Notes: a model not told the origin generated them from the letters alone. Positions 10,019 to 19,144 are shown, counted from the stretch's first letter. The stretch: 64,000 nucleotides of DNA from Thalassotalea crassostreae (GCF_001831495.1 NZ_CP017689.1:3596001-3660000); one strand, 5' to 3'. Numbers and translations are program-made.

Positions 10019-10945
10019 ATGAAAGCTAATAACCTTACCCAATCTTGGCATCTATTATTGTTCATTGTTTACTTGATAAGTAGCAATGCTCTAGCGAACA
10101 ATAAACAATCTTCCAACTCATCCATTACTCTTGAAAATGTAAGCTATGGTGAGCATAAAAATCAAATCTTAGATTTTCGCAAAGCTGACGTTGATTCATT
10201 GGCACCGTTAGTGATTTATATTCATGGCGGAGGTTTTACTGGGGGCTCTCATGACAAAGTAAACCCTCGTAAAGTTAAACGCTTTTTAGATGCTGGAATC
10301 CATCATATCTCAATTGAATATCGCTTCTTGAAACATGCTAACTTCCCTGCTCAACATGAAGATGTAATTCGTGCTTTACAGTTTATTCGTAGTAAAGCTA
10401 AAGAATGGGGTATTAATAAGAATAAAATAGCCGCATACGGCGGCTCAGCCGGAGGTCAACTCGTCGCTTACTTAGCTTGGCATGACGATTTTGCCGATGT
10501 AAAAAGCGATGATCCTATATCCCGTGAATCAACACGCTTAATCGCGGTAGCGCCAAGAGCCGTTCAATCCACCATTGATCTAAGTTGGTGGCATGAAAAT
10601 ATACCAGGATATCTTAAATCATTTCATAAGCAATTTTGGCAATCCGATGGCGAACCAAAACACAATCCTGAACAGTCTAAATTAATTAAGGAACTTTCTA
10701 TTATTAATCATATTAGCGCTGACGATCCGCCAACATTTTTATCGTTTTCCAGCAGTCCAGGCGAGCCTATACCTAATAAAAATAAAAGGAAATTAAAGGG
10801 CTGGGTTACCCATCATGTGAATTTTGGATTAGCTCTTGAAAAAGAGCTCAAAGCAAAAGGTGTGGAGACTCATCTTAAGTATCCTAAAAACAAAGCGGGT
10901 TTTGCAGATGACATCGAGTTTTTGATACACCATTTGAACAAGTAG
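10019..10945 (+). CDS. exported alpha/beta-hydrolase esterase
   Basis: A 308-residue alpha/beta hydrolase with an N-terminal signal (hydrophobic residues ~10-27, cleavage near NALAN). YIHGGGF is the oxyanion-hole HGGG motif of the hormone-sensitive-lipase/BD-FAE-like group, and AYGGSAGGQ carries the nucleophile Ser in GxSxG. The catalytic acid and His near the C-terminus (around HHVNFGLALEKELK) cannot be fixed with certainty. Relatives in polysaccharide loci are acetyl- or feruloyl-type esterases, and this fits with three other deacetylase genes here. It has no copy of the LacI-type operator upstream, unlike the other units. The substrate is unknown. Confidence 0.78.
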   Translation: MKANNLTQSWHLLLFIVYLISSNALANNKQSSNSSITLENVSYGEHKNQILDFRKADVDSLAPLVIYIHGGGFTGGSHDKVNPRKVKRFLDAGIHHISIEYRFLKHANFPAQHEDVIRALQFIRSKAKEWGINKNKIAAYGGSAGGQLVAYLAWHDDFADVKSDDPISRESTRLIAVAPRAVQSTIDLSWWHENIPGYLKSFHKQFWQSDGEPKHNPEQSKLIKELSIINHISADDPPTFLSFSSSPGEPIPNKNKRKLKGWVTHHVNFGLALEKELKAKGVETHLKYPKNKAGFADDIEFLIHHLNK

Positions 10946-10973
10946 AATGAGAATTACCTCTTAATAGACGACA

Positions 10974-11003
10974 AAAACACGTCACCGAACAGTGACGTGT
11001 TTT
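10974..11003. terminator. bidirectional terminator, esterase/permease
   Basis: AAAACACGTCAC and GTGACGTGTTTT form a perfect 12-bp stem with a 6-base loop between the convergent esterase and ArsP-like permease genes; T runs exist on both strands. Confidence 0.88.
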
Positions 11004-11007
11004 AAGT

Positions 11008-11922
11008 TTAAAAGATAAATTGATATAAAAAGCCTGCTGCAATAGCCATCGATAAGATCACCGTTAGGAAAGCAATTATCATTTGGTTTTTAAAAATAGA
11101 TTTCAATAAAACCACTTCAGTTAGACTAGCGCCGGCACTACCTATAATTAGCGCCATTACTGCGCCTAATCCCATTCCCTTTGCAGCTAATGCTGCGCTT
11201 AATGGAATCACCGCTTCAGCTCTGATATATAGTGGAATACCAATTACCGCAGCGACAGGAATTGCAAAAGGGTTATCATCGCTGGCAATACTTGCGACAA
11301 ATTCAGTAGGCATAAAACCATATATCAATGAACCAACAGCGATACCTCCAATTAAGTAAGGCAAAACTTTCTTAAAGTCAGCCCACGTTGTATGCCATAT
11401 TCGTCTCCACTTACTTATTGTTTTGCCAGTTTTACCGCAGGTTGCAGCACAGCCACTGCTTTTAGGTTCAATGTATGCTTCAGCCTTAATGTATTTTTCA
11501 AAGTCTAATTTCTCTAACAAAAAACCGGCGATTACGGATACTCCCATTGCAATAACGAAATAAAAAGCGGTTACTTTTAGGCCAAATGTCACAGCAAACA
11601 AGCCAATAATGATTGGATTAAGCAATGGGCTTGCAAATAAAAATACCATCATAGTACCAAAGCCAGCTTTAGCCCTTAGTAAGCCCTTTAAAAAAGGAAT
11701 GGTGGAACATGAGCAAAATGGTGTGATAGCGCCTAAGAAGCCCGCTATGATATATCCTTTACCATTCTTAGAACTCAATATGCTTTGTATTTTACTTGGC
11801 GGTATATACTCTTGTAGCACTCCGACTAAATAGCTAATAAGTAAAAACAGTAAGGTTAATTCAACCGCCAAAAAGACAAACATATCTAATGCGTTGAAAA
11901 TCATTTCATTGGTAATAGTCAC
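11008..11922 (-). CDS. ArsP/YraQ-family permease
   Basis: A 304-residue membrane protein with about eight hydrophobic segments and the conserved TPFCSCSTIPFLKG cysteine motif of the DUF318/YraQ family, which includes the organoarsenical exporter ArsP. A central loop (about residues 150-170) holds another Cys pair in SSGCAATCGKT. ArsP members export trivalent methylated arsenicals, while other members of the family have unknown substrates. It is divergent from an ArsR-type gene with two operator-like palindromes between them, which supports metalloid- or stress-induced expression. It interrupts the polysaccharide locus and has no obvious connection with it. The substrate is inferred only. Confidence 0.82.
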   Translation of the reverse strand: MTITNEMIFNALDMFVFLAVELTLLFLLISYLVGVLQEYIPPSKIQSILSSKNGKGYIIAGFLGAITPFCSCSTIPFLKGLLRAKAGFGTMMVFLFASPLLNPIIIGLFAVTFGLKVTAFYFVIAMGVSVIAGFLLEKLDFEKYIKAEAYIEPKSSGCAATCGKTGKTISKWRRIWHTTWADFKKVLPYLIGGIAVGSLIYGFMPTEFVASIASDDNPFAIPVAAVIGIPLYIRAEAVIPLSAALAAKGMGLGAVMALIIGSAGASLTEVVLLKSIFKNQMIIAFLTVILSMAIAAGFLYQFIF

Positions 11923-11934
11923 AATTAATATCTC

Positions 11935-11960
11935 TATATTTCTAGATTTGTCGAATTATA
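11935..11960. promoter_or_regulatory. ArsR-type operator, distal copy
   Basis: TATATTTC, a 10-base spacer and GAATTATA form an imperfect inverted repeat. It shares TATATTTCTAG and TCGAA with the second copy 48 bases away. It lies 13 bases upstream of the permease start. Confidence 0.55.
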
Positions 11961-11982
11961 TAGATAATAGTGGTACTGTCAA

Positions 11983-12008
11983 TATATTTCTAGTAATATC
12001 GAAATATA
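11983..12008. promoter_or_regulatory. ArsR-type operator, proximal copy
   Basis: TATATTTC and GAAATATA are perfect 8-bp arms with a 10-base spacer, 20 bases before the ArsR start. This is a likely autoregulatory site controlling both divergent genes. Confidence 0.6.
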
Positions 12009-12028
12009 AACTAAATGGAGAATACATT

Positions 12029-12316
12029 ATGGATATCGATATTATCGCTAAAGCCCTAAAAGAATTAGGCCACCCTACTCGTTTAGCAATTTTTAAACGC
12101 CTAGTAAAATCAGGTAAACAAGGACTAGCCGTTGGTGTTGTACAAGAAGAATTAGCTATTCCAGGATCGACTTTGTCACACCATATTTCCGGTTTAGCGT
12201 CGGCAGGACTTATTAGCCAACGTCGTGAAGGCAGGATTCTTTATTGTGTAGTGGAATATGAAAAACTACTTTCGGTAATAGCATTTCTTCAAAGTGAATG
12301 TTGTATCGATGAGTAG
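12029..12316 (+). CDS. ArsR-family winged-helix regulator
   Basis: A 95-residue transcriptional regulator. The start ATG at 12029 is chosen because GGAG lies 8 bases upstream and the protein then begins at the usual helix MDIDIIAKALKELGHPTRL. The upstream in-frame extension has no family character and would run through the operator. The helix-turn-helix is ELAIPGSTLSHHISGLASAG and the wing is RREGRILYC. A CC pair near the C-terminus (SECCIDE), together with Cys in the wing, could bind a thiophilic metalloid. It probably represses the divergent permease and itself through the two palindromes at 11935-12008. The ligand is unknown. Confidence 0.9.
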   Translation: MDIDIIAKALKELGHPTRLAIFKRLVKSGKQGLAVGVVQEELAIPGSTLSHHISGLASAGLISQRREGRILYCVVEYEKLLSVIAFLQSECCIDE

Positions 12317-12330
12317 ATAAACGTTGAATA

Positions 12331-12396
12331 AGCTAAACAAAACTAAATAAAGCTAAATAAAGCTAAATAAAGCTAAATAAAGCTAAATAAAGCTAA
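12331..12396 (+). repeat. 10-bp tandem repeat (AGCTAAATAA)
   Basis: About six and a half direct copies of a 10-base unit AGCTAAATAA follow the ArsR stop, with the four copies at 12351-12390 perfect. The period equals one helical turn. No coding potential is seen. Confidence 0.85.
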
Positions 12397-12416
12397 TTTA
12401 TATTCGTTTAAAAACA

Positions 12417-12446
12417 AAAAATCCAAGAGCATGCTCTTGGATTTTT
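12417..12446. terminator. bidirectional terminator, ArsR/lipoprotein
   Basis: A perfect inverted repeat with arms ATCCAAGAG and CTCTTGGAT around CATG, extended by A and T runs on the two sides, between convergent genes. Confidence 0.87.
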
Positions 12447-12509
12447 ACTTGGCACCTTTAATGACTTAAGGCAATTTAGTCACTAATGTTTGCTGTAGTG
12501 GTGTCGCGT

Positions 12510-14126
12510 TTAAGGAACACACGTAAACACACCGGTGATCACGGTAATGCCGTTTGACGTTAACGTATCAATATCTGAACATTTAATGTTGGCCGTATTC
12601 TTATGGTTAATATCAAGTACCGTTAGATTTGGCATATCTTTAAACGCTAGGATTGAAGTGATATTCGGGTTATTACCAATGTATAACTCTTCTAACGTAG
12701 ACGCCGTTGCGATTTCAACTAAAGCAGCATCATCTAAGGCACTACCCATAAGTTTTAAAAATACTAATCCATCACCTTCAACTTCAGGATTATCAAAGTT
12801 CTTGATAGTCGCGTAGTCTAAGCCTTTGTAGCCATTGATATTGAGTTTTTGTAACTGACTCACATTATTAATTAAATACTGTAACGTTTCATCACCAGCA
12901 GCCTTTAACGTATCTGAATATTGAATATTGATATCGATTAATAATTCCAAATCTGCGATGTATTCGAATCCTTCAGCAGATGGTAATGACGGCTTATTAG
13001 TATAAAGCGTTGTTAACCAAGCAAAGTTTTCGACACCTTGAAGTGACTCAATATATTTATAGTCTGCTGAACCACAGTTTAATGAAGTAACCTGGCCAAC
13101 CATAGTCCAAGCACCTTCCGCCACTCTATCATCGAAACATTCCTGCAATAATGGATCAGTAAATATTGGATCAGAAGGATCGCCTGACTCACGTAAAATC
13201 TGATCGAAAGTCGAAGTTTCGGTAATAATACATGAACTTGGACCCGAATAATTAATGGTATCTAACAATTGTTCTTCAAAGTCACGGTTATCATAGCAAT
13301 CAACATTAGTGTCCGATAACACTAGATCTGTAAGAGAGGTCAGTTTTTCCAAACCTTTAACATCAGTAAACTCAGGAGAGCTACAGGTTAACTGTTTAAA
13401 ATCAACCACAAGACCCGATGGCGGCGTCTGCCCTTCAATACAAGCTGCAACGTCTTCACTCATATCGATATTGGCAATAATACATACCGATGGACTTGCC
13501 ACAGTAACACCTTCATTAGCAGCGACATAAGCTGCTGTGTCAGCGCAATTGATTGAAGTATTGGTGATATCAAGATCAGTTAAATTGGTGAATATCTCTA
13601 CGCCATCCATATTGACAATTAGTTGGTTATTACAGGTTAATGTGGTTACTTCTTCCACCGACGACCAACCATTGGTTGCAAACTGTTCTACAACACATCC
13701 TCTGAACTCCGAATCGGTAAAAATTAATCCGTTATAGAAACAAGATTCAGGTTGTACTGTAACCGCCGGAGTATCATCACCCAACGCTGCAGCATCTGCA
13801 GCAAGCTGTTGGTCAAAGGTATCTAGCAATGCACAACTAAGTCCTGATTCAGTTAAATCTATCGAAACCAACTCTTTGAAGTTGGCTAAACCAGTAACGC
13901 TTTCAATTGCGTCAGTACATACTAAGCTAGTTAACTCTGCTGAAGTTTTGACATCTTGTTCTTCTATCGAACTTTCCACACAGGCTTTCAAATTGGCATC
14001 TTGATATTCAATCGATGCCAAAAACTTGTCGAATGTTTCTGTATTGCCAGAGCTATCCACCCCATCGTCACAGGCAGCAAGTGTTAATATCGCTAACGAC
14101 AACATGGTAATTTTTTGTAATTTCAT
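12510..14126 (-). CDS. Cys-rich leucine-repeat lipoprotein, receptor partner
   Basis: A 538-residue lipoprotein (lipobox LAAC, mature N-terminus CDDGVDS) encoded directly downstream of the TonB-dependent receptor. It has four repeats of about 85 residues, each with a Cys near the start (LKACVESSI, FRGCVVEQF, VAACIEGQ, LQECFDDRV), a second Cys after about 20 residues (LVCTD, LTCNN, LTCSS, LNCGS) and a leucine-rich strand pattern (LTDLDITNTSINC). The first three also have a C-terminal Cys pair. The last ~180 residues are ordinary leucine-rich repeats (LEELYIGNNPNITS) ending in CVP. AGGA sits 8 bases before the start. By position it could be the surface glycan-binding partner of the receptor; no family function is recognised. 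Asp at +2 and +3 after the lipid-bearing Cys would retain an E. coli lipoprotein in the inner membrane, but that rule may not hold here. Confidence 0.82.
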   Translation of the reverse strand: MKLQKITMLSLAILTLAACDDGVDSSGNTETFDKFLASIEYQDANLKACVESSIEEQDVKTSAELTSLVCTDAIESVTGLANFKELVSIDLTESGLSCALLDTFDQQLAADAAALGDDTPAVTVQPESCFYNGLIFTDSEFRGCVVEQFATNGWSSVEEVTTLTCNNQLIVNMDGVEIFTNLTDLDITNTSINCADTAAYVAANEGVTVASPSVCIIANIDMSEDVAACIEGQTPPSGLVVDFKQLTCSSPEFTDVKGLEKLTSLTDLVLSDTNVDCYDNRDFEEQLLDTINYSGPSSCIITETSTFDQILRESGDPSDPIFTDPLLQECFDDRVAEGAWTMVGQVTSLNCGSADYKYIESLQGVENFAWLTTLYTNKPSLPSAEGFEYIADLELLIDINIQYSDTLKAAGDETLQYLINNVSQLQKLNINGYKGLDYATIKNFDNPEVEGDGLVFLKLMGSALDDAALVEIATASTLEELYIGNNPNITSILAFKDMPNLTVLDINHKNTANIKCSDIDTLTSNGITVITGVFTCVP

Positions 14127-14291
14127 GGCTGTTTCCTTGTAAGTAGAATGTTTTAGTTTTTATCTCTACTTGTTTCAATCATTTTTCGTTTTACACAAAA
14201 GCAATAAACCTTTGCTTTTATGTGTCACGTTTTAAGTTTACCGCCGTCAGTGCCAATCTATAGTCACTAACATTGACGGCAAACTCATTTA

Positions 14292-17090
14292 TTAAAAGTT
14301 ATATTTAACTGTCACGTTATAGCTACTACCATTATCGGTAACAGAATAAGCTCTTGAATCATCACCTACGTATTCATAAGTTTTTTCGCCAGTGAGGTTT
14401 CTTGCGTTAAAACTAACCGAAAGCGGCTTGGAAATACGATAGCTTGCAGTGAAATCTAGTTGATCAAAATCATCAACATAAATTGCTTCACCCGACCAAG
14501 AAAACTGTCTGAAATATTCACTACGATAGTTGTAGGCTAGTCGTGCACTAAAACCATACTTTTCCCAATAAATTGTCGCATTAGCTGTATCTTGTGAAAG
14601 ACCAGGCAACGTCATAAACTCGCCGGTCACTTCGTTTACTAATTTAGTTTCACTATCGTTATAGGTGTAGTTTATTGCTGTACCAAAACCGCTCCAAAAA
14701 CCGGGTAAGTTAGTGAATGCTTGTTGATAACTAAGCTCGACACCTTCAACCGAAGCGTCATCAGCATTTATAGGTTGCTGTACATCAACGGGCCAACCAT
14801 CAGCTACGTCTGGTAACACTCTATTTTCTGTAACAACAACAACGAAATCGGAAATGTCTTTGTAAAACACGCCGGCAGATAATAAACCTTCACTATTGAA
14901 ATACCATTCTAGGCTCAAATCAAACTGATTAGCGCGAAACGGTGATAATTTAGGGTTACCCAATTTAAAAACCTGGTTGCCATTATCGGTTGCGGGACGA
15001 TAGCTAGATGATAATTGACCGTGACTAGGACGCGACATAACCGCAGCACCAGCGGCACGCACTACCACATCATCATGTGGCACAAACGCAAGGTTTACAC
15101 TTGGTAATACATCATCGTAGTCATGCTTAATCGTTGTCCAAACCCAATCTGGGTTGTTCTCAACTCTCTTATTTGCGCTCGATTCGATATCCGTTGTTAC
15201 ATAACGTACACCAGCATTACCACGAACAGGAATACCTAATACTTCACTGCTGATGTTCAACTGCCCATATATCGCAGCTGTATCTTCAATAACTTCATAT
15301 CGTTCGTATGGAATTTCAACTTGCTCGCGTAAAGTTGCAAAATTCTTATCCAACGCTTTTGTATCTGGGCTATACCAAGAATCAAATGGCGCATTATGCA
15401 ACATATCAGACACATGAATGTAATTACCAAAATCAGCTAGATTGGCGTATTCACCACCATTGGCTTCTTTAATTTGCTCTAAATACTCTAAGTTTTCAGC
15501 ACCCGATGAATTGTTAGCCGTCGAAAAGTACTCTTTTTCGCCGCTTTCATAGCGTGCACCAAATTCAAAAGAACGAAAATAGTCATTATCTAGTTCCCAG
15601 TCCAAGTCAACTTGGAAATATTCGCTAGTATTTTCTGTATCAAAATATTTTAATTTATATTGCTCAAGTAATAAGTTTTGCGGTTCCATCGCATTTAGTT
15701 CTGCAGTTGTCTCAGGGTAGATCACTTCTGGCATATATGAACCATTCTCGATGGTGTAACCTAAGCCATTTACCTGCGTGCTAAAAGTAGCCTGAGTTTG
15801 GTCTTGGGTTAACGTCGCTTTGCTCGAACCTAAGGCCGTTGATATTGTCCAGTTGTCATTAATCAAATATTCAGCACCAAGGTTCACCCCAGTGGTTTCA
15901 TCTTCATACTCACGATCGTATGACACTTGGTTAAAATTAAATTTTGAACCGGCTGTAATATCAGACACTTGCGAAATTACATTAAGACCATCGATTACGA
16001 TGCTATCCTCTTGAACAGCTAACTTATCAGCATCCCTGAATTCAGCAAGGCTATCGGTAGATAATCGATTACGAGTTTGCTTTGCATATAATATGCCTAG
16101 GTTTATATCTAGGTCGTCCATTGGTATCCATTGTGCGCTTAACGCAACGTTTAAACGTTCACGTTCATCTTCAATGGTTTGCGAGCCGATATTTTCCATA
16201 CGGTAGACACCGCCACCTTCGCCATTTTCATCGGCGGGAATATACCCTTCAGCATCAACGTAAGGGATCCCTTGTGTAAAACGGTTATCAGGGTTTTGTA
16301 GTGACCAACCACGCGACGTCATTCTATTCTGTAAAATTGTACGTTCAAAATAACTTACGGTAGTGCTTAGTGCGAACGTTTCATCATCATTTACGCGGTT
16401 GATAAATAGGTTTGCGCCGGGACCGGCTTCACCAGATAATTCGTTAAAATCAGACTTGATTGAGACTGTACCTTTATCACCTACAGCAATCGGCTTACGT
16501 GTTTTTAAATTAACCGTTCCACCGATTGAACCTTCAACCATGTTTGCTGTTGGACTCTTAAATACTTCGATACCACCAACCATTTCGCTGGCAATGTTAT
16601 TTAAGTTGGTTGCACGGGAGCTGCCATCAGTCGCAACGTTCATCGAGCCTGCGTTACCGCTAGCCATAGATTGACCGTTGACTGTAACCTTACTAAGACC
16701 TGGATCCATGCCACGGATACTGACATATTCACCTTCACCAGCTGCTCGGCTCATGGACACACCAACAACACGAGAAATTGCTTCTGCGATATTATCGTCT
16801 GGAAGTTTACCAATATCTTCGGCAGAAACACCGTCCATAACTTGATCAGCATAACGTTTGGCGTTCATCGAACGCTTTAAACTACCACGCGTACCTTGTA
16901 CTTCTATGACTTCAATACCTTCGACTTGTTCTTCGGTATCGTCATTCTCTTTTTCAGCTTCTTGTTCGTTAGTAACGGTTTCAGTTTCCACTTCAACCTT
17001 TGCTGTGCTTTCTTCTTGAGCCCATGCAGTGCCATGTAAAATAGCTAAGATACTAAGAGCCAACAGTGACTTTTTAGACTTGTCTAGCAT
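14292..17090 (-). CDS. TonB-dependent receptor, polysaccharide uptake type
   Basis: A 932-residue outer-membrane receptor. The ATG at 17090 is preferred over the in-frame TTG at 17117 because GGGGAAGGA directly precedes it and it starts the signal peptide (LLALSILAILHGTAWAQ). After an acidic linker the TonB box region IEVIEVQG is followed by the plug domain (GKLPDDNIAEAISRVVGVS, VSIRGMDPGLSKVTVNGQ, VEGSIGGTVNLKTRKP), typical of the large TonB receptors of Alteromonadales and Caulobacter that import oligosaccharides. The beta-barrel ends in the aromatic C-terminus YNVTVKYNF. An operator-promoter lies at 17174-17201. With the downstream lipoprotein it is the likely importer of the polysaccharide fragments. 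Confidence 0.93.
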   Translation of the reverse strand: MLDKSKKSLLALSILAILHGTAWAQEESTAKVEVETETVTNEQEAEKENDDTEEQVEGIEVIEVQGTRGSLKRSMNAKRYADQVMDGVSAEDIGKLPDDNIAEAISRVVGVSMSRAAGEGEYVSIRGMDPGLSKVTVNGQSMASGNAGSMNVATDGSSRATNLNNIASEMVGGIEVFKSPTANMVEGSIGGTVNLKTRKPIAVGDKGTVSIKSDFNELSGEAGPGANLFINRVNDDETFALSTTVSYFERTILQNRMTSRGWSLQNPDNRFTQGIPYVDAEGYIPADENGEGGGVYRMENIGSQTIEDERERLNVALSAQWIPMDDLDINLGILYAKQTRNRLSTDSLAEFRDADKLAVQEDSIVIDGLNVISQVSDITAGSKFNFNQVSYDREYEDETTGVNLGAEYLINDNWTISTALGSSKATLTQDQTQATFSTQVNGLGYTIENGSYMPEVIYPETTAELNAMEPQNLLLEQYKLKYFDTENTSEYFQVDLDWELDNDYFRSFEFGARYESGEKEYFSTANNSSGAENLEYLEQIKEANGGEYANLADFGNYIHVSDMLHNAPFDSWYSPDTKALDKNFATLREQVEIPYERYEVIEDTAAIYGQLNISSEVLGIPVRGNAGVRYVTTDIESSANKRVENNPDWVWTTIKHDYDDVLPSVNLAFVPHDDVVVRAAGAAVMSRPSHGQLSSSYRPATDNGNQVFKLGNPKLSPFRANQFDLSLEWYFNSEGLLSAGVFYKDISDFVVVVTENRVLPDVADGWPVDVQQPINADDASVEGVELSYQQAFTNLPGFWSGFGTAINYTYNDSETKLVNEVTGEFMTLPGLSQDTANATIYWEKYGFSARLAYNYRSEYFRQFSWSGEAIYVDDFDQLDFTASYRISKPLSVSFNARNLTGEKTYEYVGDDSRAYSVTDNGSSYNVTVKYNF

Positions 17091-17173
17091 TTCCTTCCCC
17101 TGAGTTATCGTTTTCAATAGTTGCGACTAAATCTACAACTAAGGCGCTTTTATTATTAGTTTTATAATGAACT

Positions 17174-17201
17174 AGGATACCTCAACTGATAACGATGTCA
17201 A
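17174..17201 (-). promoter_or_regulatory. LacI-type operator with overlapping promoter, receptor
   Basis: CTGATAACGATGTCAA (17186-17201) is a locus palindrome. Read on the minus strand it begins TTGACA (a perfect -35 box), followed 16 bases later by TATCCT (17174-17179) as the -10 box, about 84 bases before the receptor ATG. Confidence 0.75.
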
Positions 17202-17409
17202 AGCGAAAATTTACATAACTTTACAAATACGTATCAATTTAACCTATTCACCCCCACGCCCATCAAATATAAAACACCAAACCACAAATAAAACACCAAA
17301 ATAGCTATTAAATTCAATTACTTGCAACATTATTAGGTGATCGACATGTAGATAACTACACTTAAACTTAAGTATCAAAAAATTTAACAAAATTATCTTT
17401 TTAAGATAA

Positions 17410-17445
17410 AAAAACCCTAGATAAAGTGTTTTATCTAGGGTTTTT
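17410..17445 (-). terminator. intrinsic terminator after EF-hand gene
   Basis: A 16-bp perfect stem, core CCCTAGATAAA with TTTATCTAGGG, and a GTGT loop, flanked by A and T runs. It ends the MFS/EF-hand unit on the minus strand. Confidence 0.9.
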
Positions 17446-17464
17446 ACTAAATTAACTGTTTACA

Positions 17465-17749
17465 TTATTTCTGTGGCTTGGTATTCCACTCTTCGATACT
17501 AATTTCACCGTCACCATTTAGATCTTTCTTTTTAAATCCATTTTTAAGTTTTTTCGCTTGCACTTCAGGATCAGTAATATTTTTTTTCTCAAAGTACTTC
17601 TGTAAGTTAACTTCAAATTCAGTAATATTTATGGTGCCATTTTTATCTGCATCGAGTTGTGCAAAGTATTTCTCAGAAATTGCATTAGCACTACCAATTG
17701 AACCTAATAATAAAGCAGCTACCGTCATTGTTTTGTATATTTTTTTCAT
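17465..17749 (-). CDS. exported EF-hand calcium-binding protein
   Basis: A 94-residue protein with a signal peptide (KTMTVAALLLGSIGSANA) and two EF-hand loops, DADKNGTINITE and DLNGDGEISIEE, each with acidic residues at loop positions 1, 3, 5 and 12. It is probably a small periplasmic calcium-binding protein. GGGGAAG lies 4 bases upstream of the start. It sits 56 bases after the MFS transporter and before a strong terminator, so it is likely the last gene of that unit. Sulfatases of this family bind calcium, so a role in calcium buffering or maturation is possible but unproven. Confidence 0.85.
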   Translation of the reverse strand: MKKIYKTMTVAALLLGSIGSANAISEKYFAQLDADKNGTINITEFEVNLQKYFEKKNITDPEVQAKKLKNGFKKKDLNGDGEISIEEWNTKPQK

Positions 17750-17805
17750 CTTGCTTCCCCATTTTTATGATTTTTTTAATAATAGTTTTGAATTATAAAC
17801 TTTGA

Positions 17806-19101
17806 TTAGGCCTTTCTGATCAAAGCGCCTTTGTAACCATAGTAGGCGATAAATACATAACACGCGGCAGGTAAAATAAAGCCTAATTGAATACCAATCG
17901 TATCTGCTAACACACCTTGAAGCAATGGAATTAAAGCACCACCAACAATCGCCATACATAAAATTCCAGAGCCTTGGCTCGTCGCTTTGCCTAAATCGGC
18001 TACGCCTAATGAAAATATGGTAGGGAACATAATTGAATTGCATAGTCCTACAGCTAAAATTGCCGCTGCAGCGGTATAACCATCAGTAAACATTGCGGTA
18101 AGTATTAACGCAACTGACGCTATGCCATTAAAACCTAACAATTTGTTGGCCGCAACAACACGCGTTAAAAAGATACCAATAAAGCGGCCAACCATAGCTC
18201 CGCCCCAATAAAACATAATGTAATGTGCGGCTTCCGCTTCTGGCATTGCCAAAATGTTTTCTTCACCAAAAAAATTAATCAAAAAACTACCAATAGATAC
18301 TTCGGCTCCCACATAAAGGAATATACCGATTGCCCCTAATGTTAAATGAGGAAATTTCCAAGCTGACTTCACATTGCTGTCGACAACATCGTTACCTTCA
18401 ATAGTGTCGATAGTCGGTAGTTTTAAGCAAACAAAAATCGCCGCCAAAACAAACCATGAGATTGCCAAACCTACGTATGGAATTTGTACTGCCTCGGCTT
18501 CAGCAAGTCGATGCGCGGCTTGCTCAGCTTCACTCATCATTGCCAATTCTTCAACACCAATGGCTACGCCCGATAAAATCAATAAACCACCAAAATAAGG
18601 CGCGACAGTCGTACCAAAAGCGTTAAAAAACTGAGTTAGGATTAATCGACTTGAAGCAGTTTCCTTTTTACCAAGCGCTGTAACATAAGGGTTTGCTGAC
18701 ACTTGTAAACAAGTAATACCAGATGCCAAAACAAATAGTGCAGCTAAGAATACAGGATAAGACTGCATACTTGCCGCAGGGTAAAACATTAAACAACCAA
18801 GACCTGCAACGATTAAACCAGCGACAATACCATGCTTATAACCTATTTTTTCAATTAACTTTGCCGACGGTAATGACATAACAGCATAAGCAGTGAAGAA
18901 ACAAAACTGGATCAGCATTGCTTGGGTATAACTTAATGAAAATACGTTCTTTAAATGAGGGATTAAAATGTCGTTTAAGCAGGTTACAAAACCCCACATA
19001 AAGAATAATGAAGTTAGGATCACCAAACTCACATTATGATTTAGATTTCCATCATTTTGCGTAGTTGAAACAGGGGTATTTGTGCTAGTAATTGTAGCCA
19101 T
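17806..19101 (-). CDS. FucP-type sugar:H+ symporter (MFS)
   Basis: A 431-residue major facilitator protein with twelve predicted membrane segments. The N-terminal SLFFMWGFVTCLNDILIPHLKNVF and the region LFVLASGITCLQVSANPYV are hallmarks of the FucP/GluP/NagP sugar symporter group. It would carry a monosaccharide or small product across the inner membrane after GH3 action. Its own operator-promoter (19145-19172) carries the LacI-type palindrome, placing it in the same regulon as the sulfatases. The specific sugar (xylose, fucose or another) cannot be read from the sequence. Confidence 0.88.
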   Translation of the reverse strand: MATITSTNTPVSTTQNDGNLNHNVSLVILTSLFFMWGFVTCLNDILIPHLKNVFSLSYTQAMLIQFCFFTAYAVMSLPSAKLIEKIGYKHGIVAGLIVAGLGCLMFYPAASMQSYPVFLAALFVLASGITCLQVSANPYVTALGKKETASSRLILTQFFNAFGTTVAPYFGGLLILSGVAIGVEELAMMSEAEQAAHRLAEAEAVQIPYVGLAISWFVLAAIFVCLKLPTIDTIEGNDVVDSNVKSAWKFPHLTLGAIGIFLYVGAEVSIGSFLINFFGEENILAMPEAEAAHYIMFYWGGAMVGRFIGIFLTRVVAANKLLGFNGIASVALILTAMFTDGYTAAAAILAVGLCNSIMFPTIFSLGVADLGKATSQGSGILCMAIVGGALIPLLQGVLADTIGIQLGFILPAACYVFIAYYGYKGALIRKA

Positions 19102-19144
19102 TTTTTTTCACTCTAAATTTTTAATTATTATCGATGATTGGGTT

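Larger units (their letters stand above)
17118..17464. other. intergenic: operator, direct repeats, terminator
   Basis: This 347-base gap holds the receptor promoter and operator, a direct repeat ATAAAACACCAAA at 17269-17281 and 17288-17300 with no known meaning, and the terminator of the EF-hand gene. No gene is seen. Confidence 0.7.

Noticed and set aside
11894..12028. 45-residue N-terminal extension of the ArsR protein
   Set aside because: It reads through both operator-like palindromes, and GGAG precedes the ATG at 12029.
12331..12396. Possible CRISPR or replication iterons
   Set aside because: Units of only 10 bases without spacers, and no replication initiator or cas gene nearby.
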